A stretch of 64,000 bases of DNA, taken from contig NC_084591.1 of NCBI RefSeq assembly GCF_033807715.1, positions 31,410,590 to 31,474,589 of the forward strand, in the 5' to 3' direction. Positions 23,801 to 35,800 of this stretch are shown here, in pieces. The stretch is from Cololabis saira (lineage: Eukaryota; Chordata; Actinopteri; Beloniformes; Belonidae). The position numbers and the translations under genes were made by a program. The notes beneath the pieces were generated by a model that worked only from the letters and a program-made list of their open reading frames with translations, was not told the DNA's origin and did no database searches. Each line of letters begins with the position of its first letter. Positions within the stretch are counted from its first letter, which is position 1.

Positions 23801-26800
23801 GCAACACCTTTTCTCAACCAGACTGAAATAAGAGCATTTAAATCAACAACCTATGTGAAGAAAATTATTGGAAGTTGTTCTATAAATTTTCCCTGGAATT
23901 ATGTTGTGACCCTTAAGTTTCTACTCTGTGTCAAGAACAGTCTGACTTTTCTTGGACCCTAAAATGTCTACTGAAATACACGTAGCACCACGTCGAGGGA
24001 TCCTACCGTTGCTGATCTCAGGCAGGTCGAACTTGGTGAAGTCCCACCACTGCAAACGGTACGTCGTGTTGGCGATGTTGCTGGCAACTGCAGACTGGCC
24101 GTCTCCGATGGATGCTCCTGCGTACAGACACACACGTATGCATTCATGCTGATTTAGTTCAAAGGACATTTGGTTTCACCAGTTTCCCTCTGAAACTGGG
24201 ATGCTCACTTGACAGATCACCTTTACAGGAATGGCTGTGGCCTTGCTACAGACTTTTTTTTCTCCCCAATTTCTGTCATAAATGTACAAATAGATTGAGA
24301 TAAGGACTGTTTGCTTGTCATAATCACTGAAGAAAAGTTTTAACATTCTTTGCACTGGGACAACATCATCCTGAAAAATGATTACATCATCACAAGGTGA
24401 AAAGTAATTCAGTTATTTCAAGCGCTGTATTTATGCTGCTCGTTTCCCATGCTAATGAAGTGTCAACATGGTGAGACTGAAACAAACGTTAGTTTACCAG
24501 CTAGCACTCTGTTGACAGAGGAATGTGTGGCCAAACCAGGCTGCCCTCGTTCGTGGAAGATTCCAGCGTAGGGGAGGTACTCTGGCAGCAGGAAACGCCT
24601 GCAGGAGAAGAAGACAGAAGATAATACGTGAAACTGAAACAGTTGGGTCGAGTGGAGAAGCATCTCGAAACTTATTCTGTGCAACATGAAGTCGTACAAC
24701 ATGAGTGGATTACCGGCAAAGATAAAAAGCTGAGAATGGGCTCTAAAGTCGTTTGTGTGTTGATTGGACTCACCGAGGGACAAAACGACCCAGCGAGGGT
24801 GCAGACATCCTGGCATTTCGGGGTGTCCTGTGTCTCGCTCTGTCTCCATTATCACTGAAAGGAAGAAACAGTCAGGCTGTGCAGAAGAACAAACACTCAA
24901 GTGCTGCGTCAAGATCCATTTGATCCCCTTTGCAAATCACTCAAAGTTGAATCTCTTAATGAGGACTTTGCATTTCAGATGAACTTCTAAGCCTCCTATA
25001 ATTTCATGCGATTGTTTTGTTGATATAATGCACAGATGTGTCATAAATAAAGGAGCTTATGGTTAATATTTTGGTTGCTTATTTATAACATCAAACTGGC
25101 TACTATGGACTGAAATTCTTGTGCTCAATGCTTAATATAATATTCAAATAAGAAAATATTGGTGGAAAGTGTTGCTTTGTCATTATGGCGTGTTTTATTA
25201 AAAGTAGGTCAATATCAACTTCATTGAGTTTGCACAATGCATGGTTTCAAAATGAACTTGCATTTAAAATAATATTTTTTTATCTGAATATTATATTTAA
25301 CATTCACAATGACTAAATCTGGATAGAATTAATACATAATTCATATGTAAACTAGACATATATATTCTCCTGCTCATTCCTGTGCACAAATGTATTATAT
25401 ATACATAAATCTTCGTCTTTGAGTGCAAAATACATTTTGAACACCCCCAAATTTTCCGCCTGCGCGCTTTGGGCCCGATTTACTAAGATCCTAAATAAAG
25501 AGTACTAAATTGCGTGTGCACTGAAAAAGTTTGCGCGTGCTTTTGTTGTGTGTTTTGCGGGTGATCAACTAAGATTGCGTGCGCAATTGATAACAGGTGC
25601 AAACCACAGTATTTAAATGAGGTGTTGCGTGTCTTACGGTTTGCGAGCGCAAAATGAAATTTGACGAGTTGGAGTTAGAGATATTAGTGGAAGAGGCAAA
25701 TTGTTGTGCCGTATTCAGCACCCCTGCCGTGAAAAGCACCCCCTCGTATATTCAATGATAAGTAGACCAAGAAAAAAAACAACACACTGACACTTCAATA
25801 TATTTATATGTACACACTCACACAAACACATACTTAGGAGTTTATATTATATATATTTACAAATATTATGGAAGACAACACAGTAAGCAGGCTATTAATT
25901 AATGACATCAATAACCATTTACCCGATTTTTGTTATCTGTGACTGTGATTGTGGGAAAGTATGACTATTGTGGAATCCATGAGCGCATTTAAACATGAAT
26001 CATTAACACAAAACTGGACGCTAAACAGAACGTGACACGGAATGAGAATATCATTTTTGTCAGACGAGGGGGTGCTTTTCACGGCAGGGGTGCTGAATAC
26101 GGCACAACACCTGCCGGGGTATGACACGCTAGAGCCAACTGCAGAACAGGCGCACAATAAGAAACACTTTTTTCTCCATGAAAACACGTGATTTATTTAT
26201 TGTCACAAGTAAAAAAATGAAGGTGCCTCCTGTGGCAACCTTTTGCTGCATAATACTCGATTTAACATTCAAATAAAATATTTCTCCTTTTGCATGTGGA
26301 GAATCCCCACCCCAGTCCTCAAATCAGGCACCAAAAAGCATCCCTGCGTAATGCTGGGCAGATTAGCACCTTCCTTTCGAACGTGTTAAATACAGACGCA
26401 ATCACAATCCTCGCAAAAACTTTCAGGCTTGGTAAATCTCATTGCGTGTGGTAAAAGGAGATATTTCCATTTTCCCCTCCCAGTATTTAGCGATTTCTGG
26501 CGGGTACACCCCATATTGATTATTCATCAGGGCAAAAGTACTAAATGAACAGCGTGTGCTATTTTGCTCATTTGAGAGGCGCAGTCCTCTTTGCACGCTG
26601 TTAGTAGATCAGCTTGCACATTGGTTTGCGGGTGATGTCAAGTTTGCACACGTTTTTACGCACGCGTGTTGTGTTGTTTGACTGAAATAGGTCTAACGCG
26701 GACACTGTGTAAGTGTTAACCCCCCCACCCACTCGCACAGTCATGGAAGAAAAAGTAGTTTAACAAATGAAAAGGACGGACACTTACTCGAGCTCCTCAA

Positions 26801-29800
26801 AGTCCACATCACTGTTGTCCATGGAGCTGGCTGGGTTGCTGGTCGGGCTGTCGGAGGAAGTAGACATGGCCCTCAAGCGGTTCTGTTGGTAACGCAGTGA
26901 ACGCTGACGAATGCTGTCCCGTCTGGACAAATACTGGATCATCCTCTGAGCATAGTATGCTGCTGGAGAAAGTCTGCAAAGCAAAGACGCTGACCTCATT
27001 ATTTTCTTTCCAAGAAACAATAACAGTCAGAAATTGCTCTTGGTGCCTGACTGCATGGTTTCTCCTGATAACCAGAAGTGTGAGGGGAATCCATGCTTTC
27101 GAAATGCTTTAATGGTTGAATCTGAGTCAAGTCAGTGGTTGCTGACACAAAAATACAAAAAACACTTAGTCAGCATCATGTTAGTCACTATTATTCTGGA
27201 TGGAGAAAATACTTGAGCTGGAAAAATTCTAACAGCCTCCCATTAAGCTGGGAAAATTAAGAAATATTTTAATTTGGACAAACTTCTGTACAAATGCGAA
27301 GCCATGCACAGACAGTTATCCGATCAATTAGAATATTCTGTAAAGGCCAAAAAAAAAAAATACAAAGGACAGTGAGCTAACAGAACAGAAAAAGCTAGAT
27401 GAAGAGATGAGTACTCTTCAATCAGCATAGTAAATTAAATTATAACTTCTTTTCTTATGATACCAGACAACTAAGAGAAGTAAGAAAAAACAGAATTTCA
27501 GTAACAACTTAACTAGTATAACGGAGCTTCTCAAATTCGTCAATGAAATGGTGTTAGCTAGTTTACATTTAGCATTATGAGCTTGCCTGCTAAAGTGGAA
27601 TCCCATTCTGTACTTACTAAATTTTAACAACCCAGATCAAATACATTTATCTTTATCATTTATCCTATAACTTTCTTCGATGGATGCAGCTCTTGGGCTC
27701 CAACAGTGTTGCTTCAACAGTCCTGGTGTCATTTCCAGGATAAGAGAAATTATGTGTTCACCTGCAATTTTGCAAATTTCCTATTTATTCCCATTAAGTG
27801 CCATATTTTTCTTAGTAACTCCCAAAAAATCTTTCCAACTTTGAAAATTCTAAGAATTTTGCGACAACAGTGGAAGTACATGAGGGAAATGCTATATATC
27901 AAAATATTCTATATGATTGCTACTCTTCTATTGAGAGACAGAGCTCCACATCTCAGGGTTCAGAAACAACAGCGACAGGAACATATGGAAATATTGATGA
28001 ATATGCAACAGACTCAGAGACAAACTGGTTGGTTCATGTACCCCTGGTGGTACTGGTATTACTGGTTAAGCTCATCCAAAACACTCGATACTTTGTGTAA
28101 TTGTGAGTCAGCAGATAAATATATCCATTTTATATTCTGCAGGTGAGACGTGTCTTGTTTCAGCCAATTTGTGTTTCAAAAGAGAAACATAAAAGTATTT
28201 CCAATATAGACAGGATGTGAGAAGAGAGGTTCTTATTTAAATCATCAACTCCACAATCAGAACAAATCAATAATTGCACCAAGCTGGATTTGTGTAAATA
28301 GGGTGTGTTAGCAGCGAACCTGGCTGGGTCAGGGTAAATTGGGTGCTCTCTAGATCCTGACATGTCATAGCGTGACAATGATAACAGAGATGATTCCAAC
28401 AGTCTCCTGTGAAACAGATGTGAGATCAATCAGTTGGATAATTATTCATTCAACCTTTATAGCCAATGATATATCAGTGTGATACACAGGTAGGATACCT
28501 CCTTAGAGAATCCTCGTCTGGGGGGTCAACAGGCATTTCTTGGCTTAAGGCCTCTGGTGGATCTGCCGGTCTGCTAGTGGTGGCCTGCCGGTACACTCGC
28601 TCCCACTGTGCCGTGTCTTGGTTGTACACCAAGCCCACCGTCTGCTCCCCGGGCTGGCTGGGGGGTGAAGCTATGGGGAAGGCCACTGTTCCTGCCGCTC
28701 CACCCGGAGGGGGAGGCGGCTGCTCGCTGGGCTCGGGAGGGACCCTCCTCTCTTGTGTTTGAACTTCTAGTGTCCTCCTACTTTCCTCGGGCTGCCAGGG
28801 AGGTTGAGATGAAGATGAAGGGAAGGAGAAAGAAGAAGAGGAGGCCTCCGGCGTGGAGGCAGAGGTGGAGGAGGTCTGGTTCGTGCGCTCCCAGCGCTGG
28901 GAGTCGTGGTTGAAGGTCAGCAGGTTGTGGCACGCCCGGCAGCGGTTCAAGTGGCCTCGAGATGCTGGAGGAGGAACATTGTTCTCCAAGTTGTGGAAGG
29001 CAGGGGGCGGAGGGAGAGGCGGCTGATAGTGGATGATGGTAGGGGAAGTAGTAGAGGAAGATGAAGATGGTCCTGGTCTGTCTGGGTCCATGTTGTTATT
29101 CAGCAGCTCTTGGCTTGGCTCCTGGTTTCCATCTGGTATGTTGACACCTAATGATGGGTCAATGTCAATGCGGTCGATCTCCAGGAAGTAGCGACTCAGG
29201 TTACACTGCAGAACGTTGCGGAAGGAGGCCGTGTTGCTGCGAGAGCCGTCCCAGAACGGGTGGTGGCCGCTGCTCGTTCCTGCAGCATCTCGGGACCCAG
29301 AGTCTCCCTGCTGGGGGAAACCTCGTCCTTCAGTGGCAGAGGTGTAAACAGGGGAGTGAGACGAGCCGTCCTGCTGACGGAGCACTGAAAGAAGGCTGAC
29401 TGAGGAAGAGGAGGATGTCCGGGGAGGCAGCATGCCTGGACCGACCCCACCTTCTCTCATGCTGAGCAGGTTACGAGTCCAGTCAGGTCCTAGCCTTGAG
29501 GTGGAGTGTGGCTCTATTCTACTGGGGATAATGGGATTAAGAGAAGTGCTGGCGCTGTAGTAAACGGAGGTGAAGGCTGAGGGTCTCTCCGAGGGCTGCC
29601 TTGGCTCTGTACGTGCTGAAGAAAAGGTGGAGGCTGTGGAAAGAGTGGAAGTGTCGGACGACACCCTGGTATCGGCCAGAGTCACAGAGGGACTATCTGT
29701 AGTCAGGGAAGGGTTACGACTGACGGAGCAGCGACTGCAAAGGCAAACCATGCCAAGGTGGTGGGTGCAACCGGGAAAAGGGGGTCCGTGTTCAGAGCTG

Positions 29801-32800
29801 GGGTACTGGGCCCGAGGCATGCTGGGAGAGTCTCCAATATTGTTTGCATTTTCACTAAGAGGCCTTGCCTGCTCACCTCCCGGCTGAGCACCTGGGGAGC
29901 GAGATGACAAGATGTGGAGGAAGTTGTGGAGGATAGGGGTGCGGCGCACGGGCTGAGAGGGCAGGAATGAGCGCTGACGGAAGTGAGGCATCTCAACGCT
30001 GTCCATAGGAACTTCAGTGTCCTCCTCATTCTGGAAGATGGGGGGAAAAAAGGACATTCGTCAGGCTAAGATGATAAATCAGTTGTTGAGCTTACAGCAT
30101 GGTCCTGACAGATCAATAAAAACTAAATACACATTTTTCTAAAAACCAATGAACACTAACTTCTCCAGGGGTAGAGGTTACATAGGCAGACCCAAAGCCC
30201 AGAAAGACTGATGACAAAAAGAAAGCTCTGTGGTTTAAGATTAATTATGAATTTTGACCTTGTGGGGGATGGTCAAAAAATGGCTCTTTAACACTGACAA
30301 GTCTTTGTTTGGCAGCATAATTTAGTTTCGATTTCTCCTAATTTAATTTAGATACCAATTCCTGCAAAACAACGCTGCATTTCAGAAATAACATGTTAGT
30401 GATTGTTTAAGGAACAGCTACATTTTTAAAGCACTAATGACAATAGCCAACAGCTCAGCGATTCTGTGGTCACCGATTTGTGCCTCAGCAGTTCATACTT
30501 CCTTCTCATAAGAATTTGTTGATTGTAGAAAAGTCAGTGGACTCATCTTACAAGGACTTAAACCTCAGTTAAAGTGCAAAGTGAATTTTTAATTCTTCAA
30601 CAACAACAACAACAACAACAAATTCCTGGTGCTCAACAATTGTGTACTTTGGACCCAATCGACCCCCCCCCCACAAAAACAAACTTAACATATCATAATA
30701 TCATACAGACAGATAAAGCAACAACATCTCCGGCAAAATACTGCAGAAATTAAATTACAGGGATGACTGTCAAAAATCCTTTTGTAAAAAAGGCACTTCC
30801 TGATGAAGCAGCATCTGGTTAGGATATAAAACTTTGAGGTAAATATTTTCAAATAATCTTTTTAACAGAAACAGCCAATAGATCTTACCTGCTGATTGGA
30901 TGGATTCACTATCGCTGTCAGCAGGTTGTGACCCAGAGGGTCAAATCTCACCAACCTACAACAGATGTGTGCAACTTCATCATAAACAAGGTTATGTTGA
31001 GGTTTTAATACAATATATTAAATATATAATCTAAATAAAGCTAACAAGTTGCTTTACAGGTTTTACTGAAAAGAAATTTTAGCAAAATATGGCACATTTA
31101 AATGCAAACATGTCTTCAGTTGCATGTAACTCGTATTTTGAAATTCTGCGTCGGTGCTCTGTTGAAAAACTGAGGTTTACTTCTAGCCATTTGTGAGGTC
31201 TGTCATCATTTAGCGTGAAATCCTATCACTTTGCTTTCCAGCGCTGGCGTCTTTAACTCACCGCACTCGCTCTGTGTCGCTGCCCGTTTTGACCACGGCA
31301 AAGGGCTCCGGTCGGCTCCAGTCCCAGAAGTGCAGCTCGTTGTTGGTGGCGATCAGGAGAAGCTGAGCAGTTGGATGGAAGGCCAGGGAAGCAATGGCCA
31401 CATTGCTCTCTGTAAACCAACTCTCACTGCCACCCTGCAGAAACACCAGGCGTTTGTTTGAGAGCAGAAATATACCAAGACATACAACCTAACTGGTTTT
31501 TTTGTAGTTAATAAAAGATAAAAGCTGAAATTAAGATCTGATAAAGGATTCAGAGCATTTCAAATACGGAGGATCTCAGTTGCCATTAAGCTCAAAACTC
31601 AGCATTCTCATCTCTTTCAGTAGATGCCAAAAGAAGTCAGATTTTTATGTTGAGACATACTTTAGGTTTAAAAAAAAAAAAAAAAGGACTACAAAAAAGT
31701 AGTTTCAGAATACTGATGTGGAAATGTATGAAGAAGCAGACAAACAGGCTGCAGAGATATGCTGTGATGAAAAAAAGTGTCTGCACCTTTAAGAATCAAC
31801 AGCTGGTGGCCGTTGCTGTGTGCAGAACCAACAGAGAAGGTTTCTGTCAGATCCAGTACTCACGTGCAGGTCCCAGATACGGACTTCGCCATCAAGGCAC
31901 CCAGAGGCCACCAAGCCAGGAATGGTAGGATGAAAGGTCACGCACCAAGGGGTTCTCCGGTGGCCCACCAAGGAATGTAGGCACTTTCCAGTCTTCACCT
32001 CTGTTATGTAAATGTTGTGGTTGACGTGTGTGGATGCCATCAAGGTCCTAGAAAAGGAGGTTTTGTTTGGTTTTTTTTTTAGGCAGAAAGTAGCAAGTAG
32101 AGGACGTGTACAGCATTCAATTCAATTTCATTTATATAGTGTCTATTACAACAGAAGCCTTTTCCAGAGACCCAGAACATACATGAGGGAAAAGCAAATC
32201 TTTTTAAACTTTAAAGAATGTAAAGCTCCTCTAAAGCAAGTAAACCTCCAGCAAACCTCCATGATAAATTCATCTTCAAATGGTGCTTTAAAGAAAGTCT
32301 GAATCACAGAACTACATTAAGATCCAGAAAAAAACAGGATAACTTCCTTCAGTAGGAAGCCGACATTAACCACGCTTTGATTTCGCTTAGAGGTCTCAAA
32401 TCAATCAACCAGATCTAACTAGAAGAAATCCCTAACAATGTGTATAAATGTTCCGGTGGTGGTCGGAGAGGCCGTTGGCACGGATTGGCTGTTACGTTTC
32501 CATCAGCCTGCCCCTGCCCCAGGGCAGCTGTGAGTACACATGTAGTTTGTCATCACCAGGTATGAATGGAGTGAATGAATAATATACAGCCATTGTAAAG
32601 CGACCTTGGGTTCCTTGAAAGGTGCTATATAAATGCAAGTTATTATGACGAAAGATCTGAAAGCCATAAAAATTGGAGTAGCAACAACATCACAGATGCA
32701 ATTTTTTTTGGTATGTGCAAAAGATGCATTACCGACTGCATACTGTGACCGACTATGTCACATTAGTTTATTGGTTGGCTATCATCTACTTTACTTGACA

Positions 32801-35800
32801 TTGGGAGGTGCTAAAAATATACAGCAATGGGCGCTTGTTTGTTACTACAGTCACTAATGTCACATAAAAGTTACATTTGGGGTGAGCTGTCATGGTGTCT
32901 GTCTTTGTCGACGGGTTTCTGGTCTCGTTTACAGGTGTGCAGACTAGGGATGCAAATTATCGATTATTTCATTAATTGATAGTTGATAACCTTATCGATC
33001 GATCATCGATTAGTTGATAAGCAGCGTTTTTCTCCCATCTGAGATACAAACATAATTTTTTTTGCTTATATAAAATACAAAGGACATTTTAATGTATTCC
33101 TTAATCAAATATTTATTTGATACAAAAGTAACAAAAATACATTTTTGTACCACAAGGAATATAATATAAAGTGCACTTCAAGGTAGGGGTGGGCGGTACA
33201 CCGGTGTCATAGTCATCACCGGTGTGACACTGCGCCACGACATGGATTTTGCAATACCGTCAATACCGTAATAAATCAATTATAAAATAATAAGCCTAAA
33301 TAAGGCATTAAAAACGTCGGTGATATGCAAGGTTTGCTGCCGTGTTGTGACAGCAAGAGGTGGAAACACAAGCAACCTGTTTCATCACTTAAAAAACACG
33401 CACGCCCGTGAATATGAAGAGGCAACCCGGGCCAAAACGAGCGCAAGTGGGACCAGCAGCTGCTGCTGGGACCGCTGCTCCGCTGGTGCTGCTGAGCAGC
33501 ACCAGCGGAGCACGTCCCAAGACTACACAGCTTTCACTGCAGGCATCGTTTATGCTGCTACACCTTACAACAAGAGTAGTAAGAAATGCAGGGCTTAAAG
33601 TATTCCGGCACCGTCCCGGATCTCCGGCGTACGGAGTTTTTTTTCTCGGCATGCGAGTTTGAGTGCTTTAAAAAAAAAAAGGTTTGAGAGAAAAAAAAAA
33701 GTTTGAGTCAACCGAGTTCGTCTACCAATGGAATGAGAGGAAAGCAGCTCTGGCGCTCAACCAAACTAACACTAGCCAATCAGAAGTAGAGCGGGGCGGG
33801 TCTTTGACGGCAGCGGAGCGCAGAGCGCTGTTTCAACCTGCTGGAATACCAGTCACCCACTTCAAGATGGAGAAAAAATTAATGAATGTCGGTTTAAAAG
33901 AATCTTTTTGCCCAGATGAAAAAAAGAGTGACAAAAAATACCCATAACCATGTTCTTCTCTCGAAAAAACACACCTGTCCCGCGGGCTTTAGAAGAAAAA
34001 GGCGCTGCAGCGCGAGTCGGGATGAAGCGGCTCAGAAGAGCATGAAATACGTGCATGGCGGTGCTGATCTCCGCAATTTGAAGCTTTGTATAATAATTAT
34101 TAAAAAAAAGGGTTGCTACTATGTGAATATCACTTATCACGGGTTCTTTTTGGAACGTAACCCTCTCGAAAAACAAGGGATTACTGTATATGAATACTCA
34201 TGGCATAAACCTGTCAAGTTTTGGATTTAAAATGAAGGGAAATTTTCCACCACCCGCTGTCCAACCAGCCCAACCGAGGTCCAGTATTAGATTTTAAGAC
34301 AAGTTCACTAAATATTTAAAATATAATATAATAAAAATAAATATAATATAAAGGATACTACCATTTACTTATTATATTATACAAATATTAACCTTATTCA
34401 CATAAAGGGACAGGACAGGCTACTCCTCCCAAAACGTACCAAAAAATACCGTGATATTATACCGTCACCGTTCAAAAGATGAAAAATACCGTGATATTAA
34501 TTTTAGGTCATATCGCCCACCCCTACTTCAAGGCTATTAGTAGTAGCAGCAGCCATAATAGTGTCATTTGTGCCAAGCAAATTTTAAGTTCTAGTTACGT
34601 TTTAAGTTAGAGTTTTGGCAGTGTTCAAAATAAAATGATGAGACCTGCTGTATTGGAGCACATTTTCTTTTAGTTAAAACTGTAGCGGGAACAGATGTTT
34701 AGAGAAACCTATGTATGTACCGGGTGAAGGCTGATTTATGGTTCCGCGTTACAACAACGCAGAGCCTACGCCGTAGGCTACGGCGGCGGCTCTGCGTCGA
34801 TTTAAGGCGGAACCATAATTCAGGCTTTAGGGGAGCATATCGGAGAACAACCAGAAGAATATAGAGTGGATTAAAAATAAAAGTTAAGCACTGAGCTACA
34901 TGTGTCTCCCGTCTGGGCCATTGCAGACTCATTGCCTGAGCATGATGTTACTAAAACCAAACATATCCGCCGTCTCTTTCTTCTAACTTTATGTGCGCGG
35001 CGCAGCGCGTTGTGTCGCATTAAATGTGCTCCGGGCGTAATACCAGCTGGTGAAATTAAACGAAAAAAATAAATAAATAAATAAATAGATTAATTGAAAT
35101 CGTTAATTTGAATCGGGTAATTTCATAACGGCAATTAATCGAAAATCGACTAATTGTTAACATCCCTAGTGCAGACCAGCAAGAAGTGGGACATTCCAGT
35201 GTTCGGTGTGGGTGGGTGTCGTACCTGTCAGGGCTGAAGGCCAGCAGGAAGGTTGACCGAGGGCTGTCCGGCAGATCAACTTTCTGTCAGAGGCACAAAC
35301 CAAAACACTTACACTCAACTCAATGATCCTTCCCTAAACTATGCAGTCTAGAAATAAACAAATACAGATATCAACATCAGTTTTAGAAAAATATAAAAGC
35401 GGAAGAAAATATATTGTGACATAAAATGCATGTACAGAGAGGAATAGTTTTAGAGAGAAGTGTGCTCACTTCCTCCTGAGCATCCGTAGAGACTTGAATC
35501 AGGCCTCAGTGACTGACACAATATATGAACAGTGTTAGAGGACCGTGAACACAAGAAGTAGTGCTGCTTGTCTGTGTCCAGACCTGTAAATCTGTCTTCT
35601 CTACACTGTCGCTATTCATTTGAGGCCACAATACAAAACAGCATTTTCATGATTGTCCAGTGCACTAAGAGGTGCTGTCAAAGTAGACATGATCACAGGG
35701 ATATCTTAATTTGGCATATTGGCAGTCCCGAAGTGGTAACTAAACATCACTTGGAGACACATGTTCCACTCCTAAGTATGGGTGTACTGGCATGCTAGTA

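Larger units (their letters stand above)
33184..34525. mobile_element. hAT element (nested) with BED zinc-finger remnant
   Basis: The left end TAGGGGTGGGCGGTACACCG and right end TATCGCCCACCCCTA are inverted. Perfect 8-bp TSD CTTCAAGG (33176-33183, 34526-34533). It carries a short frame encoding a BED finger (33320-33598) and the cassette shared with 2087-2371. The catalytic part of the transposase is gone. Confidence 0.93.
32945..35168. mobile_element. hAT element (outer) in ambra1 intron 3
   Basis: The left end TAGGGATGCAAATTATCGAT and right end AACATCCCTA are inverted. It is flanked by a perfect 8-bp TSD GTGCAGAC (32937-32944, 35169-35176). About 870 bp is its own; the remainder is the nested hAT at 33184-34525 and, to its right, the palindromic MITE at 34727-34828. 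No transposase remains in the outer copy. Confidence 0.92.

Noticed and set aside
27706..28146. 146-codon plus-strand frame, and a 76-codon frame with a membrane-like stretch
   Set aside because: Intronic in ambra1 and without recognisable homology or splice context.
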